From Gossypium raimondii (taxonomy: Eukaryota; Streptophyta; Magnoliopsida; Malvales; Malvaceae): a DNA stretch of 64,000 nucleotides. Every line of letters starts with the position of its first letter. The stretch's first letter is position 1. The stretch is from assembly GCF_025698545.1 (NCBI RefSeq), contig NC_068569.1:12276001-12340000 (forward strand). Reading direction: 5' to 3'. The position numbers and the translations under genes are program-made. The notes under the pieces are model-generated. The model was not told where the DNA came from and searched no databases. It worked only from the letters and a program-made list of their open reading frames with translations. Below, piece by piece: positions 23,849 to 35,816 of the stretch.

Positions 23849-26800
23849 TCATTGATGTTCAACAAGTGTTGAGGAAGAGCCAAGCCATACAGTTGAAGTT
23901 GAATCCGATGACTGAGTAATCGTGGTGGTTTTACTGCTCCGAGATTGCATTCGATTAAATTGGTCTTTTACTGCTCCGAATCTCGACTCATCAGCAAATA
24001 TACTTGGGTCCAAGATTAGTTCAGGAACCAGGGTTCGACCTTCAAGCATGTTTACTACTTCAGACATGGTTGGTCTAAGTGCTGGGGATGAATTAGTGCA
24101 GAGTAAGGCTACTTTTGCCATCCTAATTGCCTCTTCTTCATTGAACTCCGTCCCCAACCTAGGATCCACCAGCTCCATTAAGTTTCCCTTTTGTTGTAAA
24201 ACAAGAGCCTGAAATAGATCGATGACACAATACAACATTAGATTAATTAACTAGAGAAAGACGTTAATGAATTTGCACAAGTTTAACCCACCCATCAGAC
24301 TCAATAACAACTACATGGATATTTCTATGATGATATTCTCAAATTATAACTTAAAACATGAATCATATCTTACCCAATCTTGAAGGCATACATAATTCTC
24401 TTCAGGTCGGTATTTTGTATTGTTCTTCCCAGCAACAATCTCTAATGCAACAATCCCAAAACTATAAACGTCTGCCTTGTAGGTGAGGTAGCCCCATAAT
24501 GCATATTCAGGGGCCATGTATCCTCTGCAAAAAAAGGAGCTTTAAGCGCAACATTCTCATGCATATCAACTTGGTTCACCTCTCCATAAGCAAGGTTGGA
24601 GGCTTTGATCTCATCTTTACTGCTTTATAGTTTAAAGATTGAAGCATCATTCTATTTGCAGAAACTACAGTTTCAAGAATGTACGTATTATTTTGTCTAT
24701 GATGGTACCAGCTTCACAAATCTATTGTTTTGTTAGATTCAACTAAAATATGCAGTGATGATCAGCAGATGAAAACAGAGGGAAAGAAGTAGCTCACATA
24801 GTTCCAGCAATTCTGGTGCTAATATGGGTGTTTTCCTCCTCATCAAACTTGGCCAAACCGAAGTCAGAGATTTTAGCATTGAGATCGCTATCAAGTAGCA
24901 CATTGGTGGTTTTGATGTCTCGATGTACAACTTTTAAACTCGATTCCTCATGCAGGAAAGTTAGGCCTTTTGCTATGCCAAGACAAATTTTCTGCCTAGT
25001 AGGCCAGTCTAATTTCAGCTGGCTTTCTGTAGGACCTATTCAATGACACAGGCCAATCCAGTGAAATTCAATTCATCATACAGTTGTCAATGCATAGTGT
25101 TCAATTCTTTTCTTTCCATAACTGTTATACAATCAACATTACCATTTTCTTTTCTTGTGGGATGTAGAAGTAATCAAAGGAGGAAACAACACTTGCATTA
25201 TATGGTTCCAATCACAGAACCATCGAAGAAAGGAGGAACAAAAGAGTTTTAGGGCAATAAGCTTACTGAATAAAGCATGTGCAAGGCTATTATTTTCCAT
25301 GAATTCATATACCAACAACAGCTGAGTTCCCTCAACGCAACATCCATACAACCTAACAACATTCAGGTGTTGTAATCCTGAAATCATGCCTAGTTCATTC
25401 AAAAATTCTCGATCTCCTTGTCTTGATTTTGAAGAAAGTTTTTTAACTGCAATTATGGTGCCATCAAGCAATACGCCCTATAGCAGAGGTATGACATAGA
25501 ACTTTAGTGATATATTTCATCACATAAGGCATACTCCTAAACATCATAAATTCAGTAAAGAAAAAGCAAGTGATGCAGGTACCTTGTAGACGGCCCCAAA
25601 ACCACCTTCTCCAATTTTATTTGCAGCGTCAAATTTGTTTGTGGCAGCTTTCATTTGTTTGAAAGTAAAAAAGCCAGTCTGAAGATCTAACCCCCTCAAG
25701 ACTTGGACAAGATTGGGGGAACCAATTAAATTACACAATTAATAAGCTTGGAAAACACGCATTCATTCAACTAAATCTTCCAAGATAAATTTATTTGAAA
25801 GTTTTGAATTGTAGATTGAAGTCCATTAGAGTACCTTGTTCCCTTGATGGCTTGCATCGAAAATAGCCTTTCCACCGTAGAATGCCTAAGATTATGAAAA
25901 TCAGGCACAGAACAGAAACAACAGCTCCCACTATGAACTTCATATTCTTATTCCGGCCACTAAGAACTGGAGGCTTGATATCTACCAACAAAAGGGACAA
26001 AAAAGGACAACTCCGTTATTGCTTCACGTCATGAACATGTCAACACACCTCGAATTGAACAAATTCGATGGTTAAGAATAGAAGTTCCCAAATATAACCA
26101 TGAATTGAGCAAGCACTAAAATGAATGAAGGGTTATTTTAATTACAGATCATACCAGAGTCTACTGAGATAGCTGATATCAAGGGACCATATGTTCCTCT
26201 TCTTGGGATTGCAGTTGTCCCCTTCCCAGCCCAGTGAAAGCGTATTGTCAAAGTTTTGTTCCTCACAACTGTTTTAAATTTCCTTGTGACTGCTTTATCG
26301 ACCCCCTTTGCCTCATTTTTAATATTCAAATCTTTCAATTCAAGTTTCTCCTGCAACAAGCTTATTCGATCAATCTGGCTTCAATAACATGCAAATTACA
26401 CTACATATTAACATGAACTACCTGTACATAAACATCAAATATCCTCCTTCCAAGACTTTGATAGGATCTATTGTCTCTAATAACTATCTCTGCAAAGTGA
26501 AGTGTAACCGTATAATTTCCATTTGCTAAGCAACGGAAGTAATACGTGAGAGAAAGAGGAGAAAGGCGTGCTCTTGTGTATAATTCAGAGTTGTTTGTTC
26601 TGAGAACAGAAACATTTTGAGCTATAAAGTCCATTGAAGTAGGAGTGGTATCCCAGAAAAGTCCAGTGCTACTAGTTTCCCAAGTCTCTTTGAGTGGAAC
26701 ATATTTTGCTCGACCTCCGAAGTCTTCATCTGCCTCATAGTCGACTCCATTAATAGTTGTTGCTCCTCCACCACAATTTATATTTACTGAATACCAATCT

Positions 26801-29800
26801 ATAAAGAATGAAAAAAAAAAAGATTTCATGTTGAGTATGAGAAAACCTTACTTGAAACATGTTTCTAGAGTCTATAGATTTGCATTTTAATGCAAAGGAA
26901 TTACCTTTCGAACAAGGAAAGTTCTTCAGGCAGTTATCCGATCCTCTACATCACAGTAGTATGAAAAAGAAGCATCAGTCTTGTTAAAGAGTGATCAAGA
27001 GGAAAATAAAATAAAATAAACAAAATGCCTGGTAACATTTTTGCGCAATAAGATACAAACTTACAAGTCTTTTCCTCCTGCAAAGCTTTGGAACAAATTT
27101 CTGATGAAGAAATAGACCAACCAGGTTAACATTTCGACGCTTCTTACAAAAAATTGGAAAAGTAATACGTACACAACATAGGAAGTCAAGTTAAGAGGAT
27201 GTTTTTCTTACAGATTTTCCCGACAAGAAGGCGACTGAAGGCTTTCAGAAAAATTGTTATAAGAAAGATCTATCTGGCTGTAAAAATTGTATAATATATT
27301 ATAAACAACTAGAATTGAAATATTAAGGTACATTAATTTTGAGTAAAACTAACAATATTATAACCAGCATAAGTTACCAAGAATGGTACTCTTGAGCAAC
27401 TAAAAAATGGATTTGGGTTATTTTTGCATTGTTTGAAGAGAAATAGGTAGTTTGGAAGTATATCCTTAAGATTGTCAAAAATGAAAGTCCTGAAGTGATT
27501 GTAAACAACTTAAGAACTATGAATATTCTTTGTAGAGTTAGTTAACAAAATGCAGAAAATAAACGGATAATCATGGCTAAGAAATATAAACACCAACACC
27601 ACCACCGGCGCCGCCGCCGCCGCCACCACCACCACCACCAACACCAACAACAACAATAACAACAACAACAATAATAATAATAAGGGAGGATAGTAGACAT
27701 ACTAGCGGCTATCTCTAATACTCATCCAATCTGGAATGCGCCCAGTAAGAGAGTTTTTTGTCAGGTACCTAATCAGTAAGGAGCACACCACAGTTAAGCA
27801 CTTCTGCTGGAACTATATTGGAAGGATTTAATTGGAACTTAGAAGTGAAGTAAGTTCAAGCAAATTTAGAACTTATATGAGGATATTAATGCATGCAGAT
27901 TTGTTATTTCCTTCCTGATTCTTAAGTTGTAAAAGTATCAGTAAGCTAGTTTTATTTTGATCTTATCCATGATTTTCCAAAATGTGCATTGTTCATATAA
28001 AATAAACAAATGAAAATGTTCTCTATTACCATAAGAAAAAAATTCTAATAAACTTAGAACTTTCGATGAACTAATGATAAGAACAAAAACACTACCTAGA
28101 TTGAGTATTATTTCTATAGCATGCTATGCATAGGGATCTTCATATTGGTTAATCTGGGTTTGGGTGAGTACATCTCAAGAATTCATCGCACTTACATGTA
28201 CTGTGTTTTTGTAAGGCTTTCAGAATCTGAAACGCTACCTTCCAAATTATTGAAGCTGAGATCTCTGGAAGAAATAGACAAATCAACTATTTCACAGTTA
28301 TAAAAATATAAAATTTTAAATGATAGGTTAATTGAAATGTGAAATCCAAATATATAGATGAGTCAATTTATGAAGAATGAATTCATGAAAAACAAGAAAA
28401 CATATCAGATTTTTAAGTTCTCAAGATGCTGACCATCGCAGATTCATGTGCATTATTCTAAATGTTCTTTAAAAAAGATTGAAGTATGAAAAATTTATTA
28501 AACCCACAAAATAGTATGTCCAGCACAAAGATAAATACTGAAAATTGAGGTGAAATAAGAATAGCAGAATTACAAAATTTGCAGTCGCGAAAATTCCCAT
28601 ACATAATCTGGGATTGGTCCAGATATATTGCAGCCACCTAACATCCTGCAGTATGAGTCCCTATCATGTGAGCACAATTATAGCAAATGGATGATCAATA
28701 TGAGTATACGACCTTGAAGAATTTTGAAAGCCTGTGGATGACTTACAGCCTGTACATGTTGTTCATATTTTTTAAGTTCGGAAACTTTGATCCCTCTCCA
28801 GGTAGGTCACTGATCCTTCTGGATTATATTGCAACATAAAAAAAATGTTAAAAATGACCCTCAATGCAGCAATTTTAGTATCTAAATTGGAATGGAACCA
28901 GATTATGTTAATAGAAATTAAGGGCTACAAAATTTAGAGGGATAAGACACTCAAACTCACAGTTCCACTAAGTTATGCAAGAGTGCTAAGCTTGAAGGAA
29001 TTGGCCCTTCAAAACCACTAGCTTGAATCTCTCTGTCAGTAAAGGAATTCAAATTTATGATGTAATCATCACCAAAATTTTCAATGAAGATCTATAGAGA
29101 CAAAAAGGCGTTTACAATTTCTCAAGTTGCTTCCAACTTCGAAAAATGTCGGGCATCTTTCCAGTGAAATTGTTACTGCTAATCCTACTGTATAAACCTC
29201 ACATAAAAGCAGGGGTAGTAAACAAATCTAGCTTTATTAACAGTAAACTCTAGATAGTGCTTAAAACACTTACAGTTCTTTTAGGTTGGAGAGATTAGCA
29301 AGGGACGAGGGAAACTTTCCGGTAAGATAGTTAGCATTAAGAGTACTGCATTCAAGAAAGAGGCAAAATCAAGCCAACCATACTATACTAAATATTTGTG
29401 AGAGAGAGTGGTAAATCATGCATGGATATCTAACAGGGAAAGAAGCCTAACAGGTTTTCCAGGTTAACCAATCTCCCAAATTCAGGAGGAATAGTTCCAG
29501 AAAACAGGTTGTTCTCGATGCTCCTGAAAGTACAACACAAATAAGAAACCAGATCTTGCTTTTAAAGAAAAAAGGAAAGAGATAATACACAAGAAAACAT
29601 CGGCAACCGAGGCATACAGATATTTTAGAGTGGTTATGTTCCCTAAATAGCTTGGAATTGGCCCTGATAAGCGGTTCATGGCAAGTGTCCTGAAATGTAT
29701 TCATTCTTATCAGTTGAATGAAAATAAGATTCTTCTAAACAGGATAAAACATGAAGTGGTCTAGTAGCTTACACCGTCTCCAACTTTAGTGCAGCCCATT

Positions 29801-30954
29801 CATGTGGTATTGTACCCTTAAGATAGTTCATATAGAGATGTCTAAAAGCAACAGAGACAAAAAAAAAAAAAAAAAATTAAAATGGATAGAAGGTCAGTTC
29901 CTAGTTAAAGAGTAAAATCATCAATTGTAACTTTCTTCTTACAATGTCTTAATATATGATAGCTTCCCAAGTGAGCGTGGAAGAACGCCATCAAGATCCT
30001 GCCCTACAAGATAGCTTTTTCCGATGGATACAAAGCTTTTTAGAAGCATGTCCATTTCAAAATTTCCAAAAATATATTGTCTAATAAATAAAATGGCAGC
30101 ATTCATATTCTATAACTACTTAAATGATTAGTTGGGATAAATTTGTATTCGTATTTGAAGCTATAGCCATACAGTAATTTATCTTGAATGAGTTATCTGC
30201 CTATGGGGAATTCAAGCAAATCACTGTTATAGAAATGAAGGCTAATATAATGAAAAGAAAGAAAGAAAGAAAGAGGACTAGGTCTATGGTTAAGAAATTA
30301 GAAAAAACATCAATTTTCTTATCACCATTAAGGACATACATGCCATCAATATGACATTCACCATTGGTGAAGGAGCAATTGCAGGTGACAGTACTGTTGT
30401 TGACGGCACGAGACCCATGTAGCGGCGGTGGAGTAAACCAGCTTGACTTATTGTTGCAAGGATTTTCACTGAAATTCCAATCCTTCTTTCCAAGTTCTGC
30501 CGCTATCTCACGAAGAGCTTTTACTGCAAAACCAGAAAGGAAAAGAAAAAAAAAGAAAAAGAAAGCCATTGGAGGAAGCTGAGTTGGATTGAAACACATT
30601 TACATGAAAATCACTGGAGTAATATTTTGGGGTGAGTTCTTAAGACATATATACGCAAACGAATCAAACCTGCAATATACCGTTTAATGCAGATTACTTA
30701 AGAACCAATAAAAGAGAAAACTGCCAAAACATGAAATGAGATCTTAAGAAACAATGCTTATCTTTAACACAAACCGAGGCAAGAAAGAAATTGCAAGACG
30801 GTACTGAATTACCTTCATACCGGGGAGGATAAGGCGGTTCCACTTGGGCTTCAACTTGGTTTGGTTCCATGCAAATAAGCACCAAGAGGACTGTAACAAT
30901 GATGTACCCAAAGAGTATCTTCATGGTTGAAGGACACTGAGCAACTCTTCCCAT
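23849..30954 (-). CDS. Receptor kinase A: LRR-VIII-2 receptor-like Ser/Thr kinase with malectin domain (RKF1/At1g53430-like)
   Basis: About 24 exons. Exon 1 (30954-30813) encodes a signal peptide ([20 protein letters not shown]); exon 2 (30523-30340) the N-terminal cap with [16 protein letters not shown] and CNCSF. From exon 3 (30014-29943) on, about eleven 72-base phase-2 exons each carry one LRR ([20 protein letters not shown] and similar) down to about 27215. Then follow a malectin domain (26803-26423; [21 protein letters not shown]), a beta-rich exon ([14 protein letters not shown]), a transmembrane segment ([19 protein letters not shown], near 25900), and the kinase: P-loop [15 protein letters not shown] Lys, [14 protein letters not shown] and GTIGYMAPEY. 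Last exon 24208-23849. HRD and DFG are intact, so an active RD kinase is predicted. Exons agree with B and C and I saw no break. Some LRR exon borders are estimates. Ligand unknown. Confidence 0.93.
27591..27683. repeat. Compound microsatellite in a kinase A intron
   Basis: CAC, GCC, AAC and AAT trinucleotide runs lie next to each other, from ACACCAACACC through CCGCCGCCGCC and AACAACAAC to ATAATAATAATAAGG. It sits about 15 bases before an LRR exon, in the same intron position where kinase C has a GAT run and kinase B an A run. Confidence 0.9.
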
Positions 30955-32260
30955 GTTCTTTCTTCGTCAAATGAAGCAATCTTCTTTCACTTAAACATTT
31001 TGATGCTGCTACGGATCTTTAACTTACCAACTTTTGAATTGCATGAGAAAAATAAATACCAATACTAACACATTTATGGTTTTAATGATGGTTCAGTTGA
31101 CTGTCCTTTATCAATTTACTTATTTACATTTTATAAAAAAAATCAGAAAAAAAAATGGAATGGAGGTTTATAGTAACAAAATGAAGTCATTGTTTACTGT
31201 TTTCGATTGAGAAATTTGTGCCAACACTCAACTAGTGAATTTAAAAAAAAAGAAAAGAAGCAAATGTCACATGGCTACCAGTTTTTGAATTGTCCACTAG
31301 TTGCAAAGGATCTGGAAATAATACAAATAAAATGAAAAGCATCAGATATAAAATCTACTACTTCATTTAAGACAAAAGGTAGTCCAAAGATTAAGTTGGC
31401 TATTTTGATAAGATACTACCAGGGAGTTTAGACATTATTATATAGTAATGTTAAAAAGTTTTTAGAAAGTGCATTAGGATATAATTGAGGAATTTGCTGT
31501 CCTAATACGTACAGGATATCGGTGTTAAAAGCAGAGTGAGATCTTTTATTTTTATTTTTGCCAATCATGAGAAAGTTTTTTTGTTATTGATATTCGAAGT
31601 AAGTTTTCTTTTCCATCATGACATGCTTTTATTATGAGAAAGTCCAACTCCTCTCCCTCAATATATATCTTTAGGCGACAGTTGACTTGGTGATTTTTTT
31701 TAAAATAATAATTACCTTTAGTTGAGAGGGAAATTGTAATGTAGCTTCGCAGAGACAACTTTTGGTTTGTCGGGATTAGCGGTCACCTGGAGAAAAAATT
31801 CTGTGTGCGGGTTTGGGCTTTTGAAAACTAGATTCCATATCAGAGTGAAAAATACTTTTAAAAATAGTTTTATTTTCCAAATGATTGTTTTTAATATAAA
31901 TTATTATTTTAGTGGGTAACTTTTTTAAAAGAGTAAAATATAAATGTATCTTACTTTAATAAGTGTATTATAAGTAAATTGTGGTATTGATGCTATTGAT
32001 ATTAAACTCAATTTATTGATGATTATATTCATAATTTATTTTAAATAAATTACACTGTCTCACAATTAAAAAAGTGGGCAAAGAAATCCAGATTTATTAC
32101 TTTTTGAGCAACTTTTTCTATTAAGGAGAGTGCGAGGATATAGATCATCTGTTCTAGGGATGCAATTTTACAAGAGCGGTGTGGTTTGATTCCTCTATAG
32201 GAATCCAAACGTGTTGCCTAAACACTAACTCAATTCACGAGTGAATTTGTGCAATCCTAA
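30955..32260. other. Kinase A promoter region and 3' flank remnant of kinase B
   Basis: The first roughly 40 bases upstream of the kinase A ATG resemble the same position in B and C (AAATGAAGCAATCTTCTT); beyond that the promoters differ. Around 32040-32100, TTTTAAATAAATTACACT and CCAGATTTATTA resemble the 3' flank of kinase A at 23740-23800. No gene found. Confidence 0.5.
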
Positions 32261-34853
32261 TGTAATACCCCGAAAATTTCTACAGTAAGAAAAGTAAGAT
32301 AATATCTCTGATATAGTAAAATAAGGAAATAAAGTGCTAAAAAGGGTAATTTTGAGTTATGGCAACATTGGGAAGTATATTATGACATATTAATTCAAGA
32401 AAGGATTAAATTGCAAAAGTGAGAAAAGTTTTGTTATCCAATAGTAAATACTCAAAAGTTGAGGGGTTAAAGTGTAAATATAAAAAGTTGAAAGACCAAT
32501 AGTGTAAATATTTTAAGGGTGGAATAATCTAGAAACTAAGGAAAATGGATGAATTGAGACCAAATTGAATAGATGAAGAATTATGAGGGACTAAATTATA
32601 ACTTTACCAAATTAAGTGATGACTTAAGGATGGAATTTTAAAAATCTAAAGGGTAAAATGATCAATTAGAATAAAGAGAAATCTAGAAAATAACGATGAT
32701 GGAAATATTTTAGATTAAATAAATAAATAGATATTAATTTATTAATATTTCAATTGAATTTTAAATGACATTTTATTATTTTATTATTATTGTTATTATT
32801 AATATTATTGTTATTATATTATGAAATAAATTAAAATATGACAAATGGATGGTAATGATAAAACACATGTGTAATAATACGTAAATGTACAAGTGTAATA
32901 TTTATATTGTTTATTAAATAGATATTTATTTACTTATTTATTATCATTATGTAAAAGATATTTATTTGATAAATAATTAAATTATAAGATTTTATGTAAC
33001 TAATAAATTAATTCATGACAGGTGTAAGATAAAGATTAAGTACAAGTGTAAAAAAATATTTGTATACATTTGTAATATATGTATTATTTATTAGTTAGAT
33101 ATTTGTTATTATTATTAATTATATATATATATATATATATAGATATAAAGTAAAAAAGGGAAAGGAAGAAGAAAGTTACAGAGAAGAAACAACGAAAATA
33201 AGGAAAAGAAAAGAACAATGGGGAAATTAGAGATTTGAAGCTTGGAGCTTATTTTGGTAAGTCAATCAAGTCCTTTTCTTTTAATTTTGATATTTTAGAA
33301 GCTTTAGAATAAGATTTTGATGAAACTAAGTTGACATATTGAAAGTTTATGGGTTCTCAAGTATAGTTTATGTTGAACAAAAACATGAATTAGGGACTTA
33401 ATCGAATGAATTTCAAGTTAGAATTGATAAAAGGATTAAATTGAAAAGTAAGCTATAAGTTTTATGTAGTAGGGACTAAATTGAGAAAAATTTGAAATTA
33501 GGAAAATTTGCTGAAAATTTAATAGTTAAATTTGAGTTTGGATGGAATTTGAATAGAAAAGAAGTATGAATTGAGTTAGGAAAGTAAGTAAACTTAGTTG
33601 GAATTAAATTGTAAAATAAGTTATAAGAAACAGTTTTGGACAGCAGCAGCAGACTAACTTTAAAAAATCACTAAAAATTGTGGAAATCGAATTAGAGTAT
33701 GAATAAAATATGGAATTAAAGCTTATTGAGTCTAGTTTCTCATAAAAGAAACGGTGTAAGTAATGGAATTGCAAATTATGAGATATAATAAATGTTGTGA
33801 GACAATGTCAGAATGAATTTGGGTTCCCCTGTTCTGACTTAGAAAAATCATTAAAACTTGTAAAAAATAATTGTGGGTTACATTTTATATTTTTAAAATC
33901 CTTAATGAGTCTATTTTCAGGATAAATAAACGGGTACATCATCCGAATTCTGTACAAAGAGATAATTAAGTTTTAGTGAAGAAGGGTCGAAACTGTCAGA
34001 CAGCAGAACAGAAGTGACTTTAAAGAATAAACTGTACTTATTGGCTAAACCAAAAATTCTGAAAATTTTATGGTAAGAAGATATTTGAAGTTCCGTAGCT
34101 CAAGATATAAATAATTTTATATAAATAAATGATGGAATTATAGATAATGTTACATATAAGCATATTATACATTAAGGATGTGGAATGGAGAGGAGGAGGG
34201 GGGAAATAAATGATTATTCAACTAGCATGAGTTTTCATTAAAATGGCCAATTTGTATGTTTTAGGTTCAAGGACTAAATTGAATAAAAGTAATATTTTAA
34301 GGGTAAATTGATAAAATATCAAAAAGTGACCAAATTGCATGAAATGAATTGTTTTATTATTTAAATTAATAAATTGAATGAAATATTAATTTAGATCATG
34401 ATCAGGTGGAAATTCGAGGAAAATAGAAAATTACCAAAATGTCCCTCAATTTTTGGTATTTCTGCAATTTAGTCTGGTAAGTTCGTGTAACTTGAATTAT
34501 ATTCTTAAATGCTTGAAATGTATGTTATTTATGTGAATATGATTTGAATGTTCATTGTATGAAAATTGATGAAACATTGATATATTTGATAAAAAGGGGA
34601 ATAATGCATTGAATGGATGTATGAATGTTTATCACACTATCCATTAATTCTATCGGTAATTTTGGATGTTTTGATTCTGGTTATAATGACATGTATGAGT
34701 AAAATTGGCCAACGTTAGCTCATTAATGTTTTGATTTTTATCGATTTTAAATATGAATGCTTGATGAAATGAAATGTCTGTAAATTAATTTGTAAATTTT
34801 GGTAATGTTCTATAACCCTATTCTGAATATGGATATGGGTTAGGAGTGTTACA
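32261..34853. mobile_element. Solo-LTR-like element 1 (LTR-type, TG...CA) with 5-bp target duplication
   Basis: A 2.6-kb unit begins TGTAATACCCCGAAAAT and ends AGGAGTGTTACA. It is flanked on both sides by CCTAA, so the target duplication is a direct 5-bp repeat, as made by LTR elements. No gag or pol coding sequence is visible, so a solo LTR or a coding-poor element is likely. Its inner part (about 33180-33430) matches element 2 at 57170-57420. Ends TGTAATACCCC and GTGTTACA are common in Ty3/gypsy-type elements I recall from cotton; superfamily is inferred. Perfect target duplication suggests fairly recent insertion. It contains an AT microsatellite near 33120-33142. Confidence 0.78.
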
Positions 34854-35816
34854 CCTAAAGCAGATAAGTTACTAAATGACAAGCAATAGAGAGACATTCA
34901 CAAGTTTTGTCATTATCTTGTGAAGCTTTAAGATCTTGTTTAAAGAAGGCTCCTAAAACCCGATCACAGTCATTAAATTTGCCATTGAGCTAGCTCATCA
35001 CACTATCATGGCATACTCAAGCTGGAACACCTCAAAGGTAAAGAAATATAGGAAACCCCTAATCATACCAAACTCCAAACCAACCACATACTACTACATT
35101 TTTCCCAACCACATACTACTACATTTTCCTCAAACGAGAGAGGAGGAATTCAGAGGTGAGTGTGGTTATCATTATTAAAACCCATGATCTTAAAACATAG
35201 AAACATAGAACATTGAGGATTGTTCGTGAAAATTTCAATCAGGAACACAAAATTATGTGCAAACTTTGTCACATAATTAAGAAACTGTATATGTTAGAGT
35301 TGTATGACCTAAATTCTAAAAGATTGCTTGTAAGTCAAGTTAAATAAAATATATCTTCTTTTAGAAGATTTAATATTTATGAGTATAATATATTTAGTAT
35401 TTATTAACCTAATATATTTGACTTTGATTAGAATTAGGTTTTTCAACCTATAAATTAATGTAGTCAAAACTCCTCTTGAAATCATTCGAATTTGACATAG
35501 TAAATTTTCTTTTTTCCGAAAGAGTTTAAACGTAAAAATCTCTGTGTTCTTTATTTTTATTTTTTTATTTGCAATATATTGTTATTACACGTTCTATATT
35601 TTAAACTAACTTCAATACAACTACGATATTTCTCTAAAATGAGTTTGCTTATTCAATGAAGGAATTTGATAAATAAAAATTTTGGGAGAGCCTTTGTCCA
35701 TCATTATAGGCAACACCATCATATTATCTATGGAATTCGAACCCGAACTCTATTTAAAACCAAGTTTTTACTAATTTTTATTGTTTTTAAAGTATCAATC
35801 AAGTTTGCTTTGAATT
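34854..35816. other. Spacer with an LTR-like remnant between solo LTR 1 and kinase B
   Basis: No gene seen. A segment starting near 35291 begins TGTTAGAGTTGTATGACC and has a TATAAATTAATG box in its middle, like a Copia-type LTR of about 330 bases. I could not find its matching end or a target duplication, so it is only noted. The last 40 bases match the kinase A 3' flank. Confidence 0.4.

Noticed and set aside
27591-27683. CRISPR-like regular repeats
   Set aside because: The repeats are plain trinucleotide microsatellites without spacers, in a plant intron.
35291-35620. Possible second LTR-like segment beginning TGTTAGAGTTGTATG
   Set aside because: It looks Copia-like and may interrupt the kinase B 3' flank, but its end and target duplication could not be fixed.
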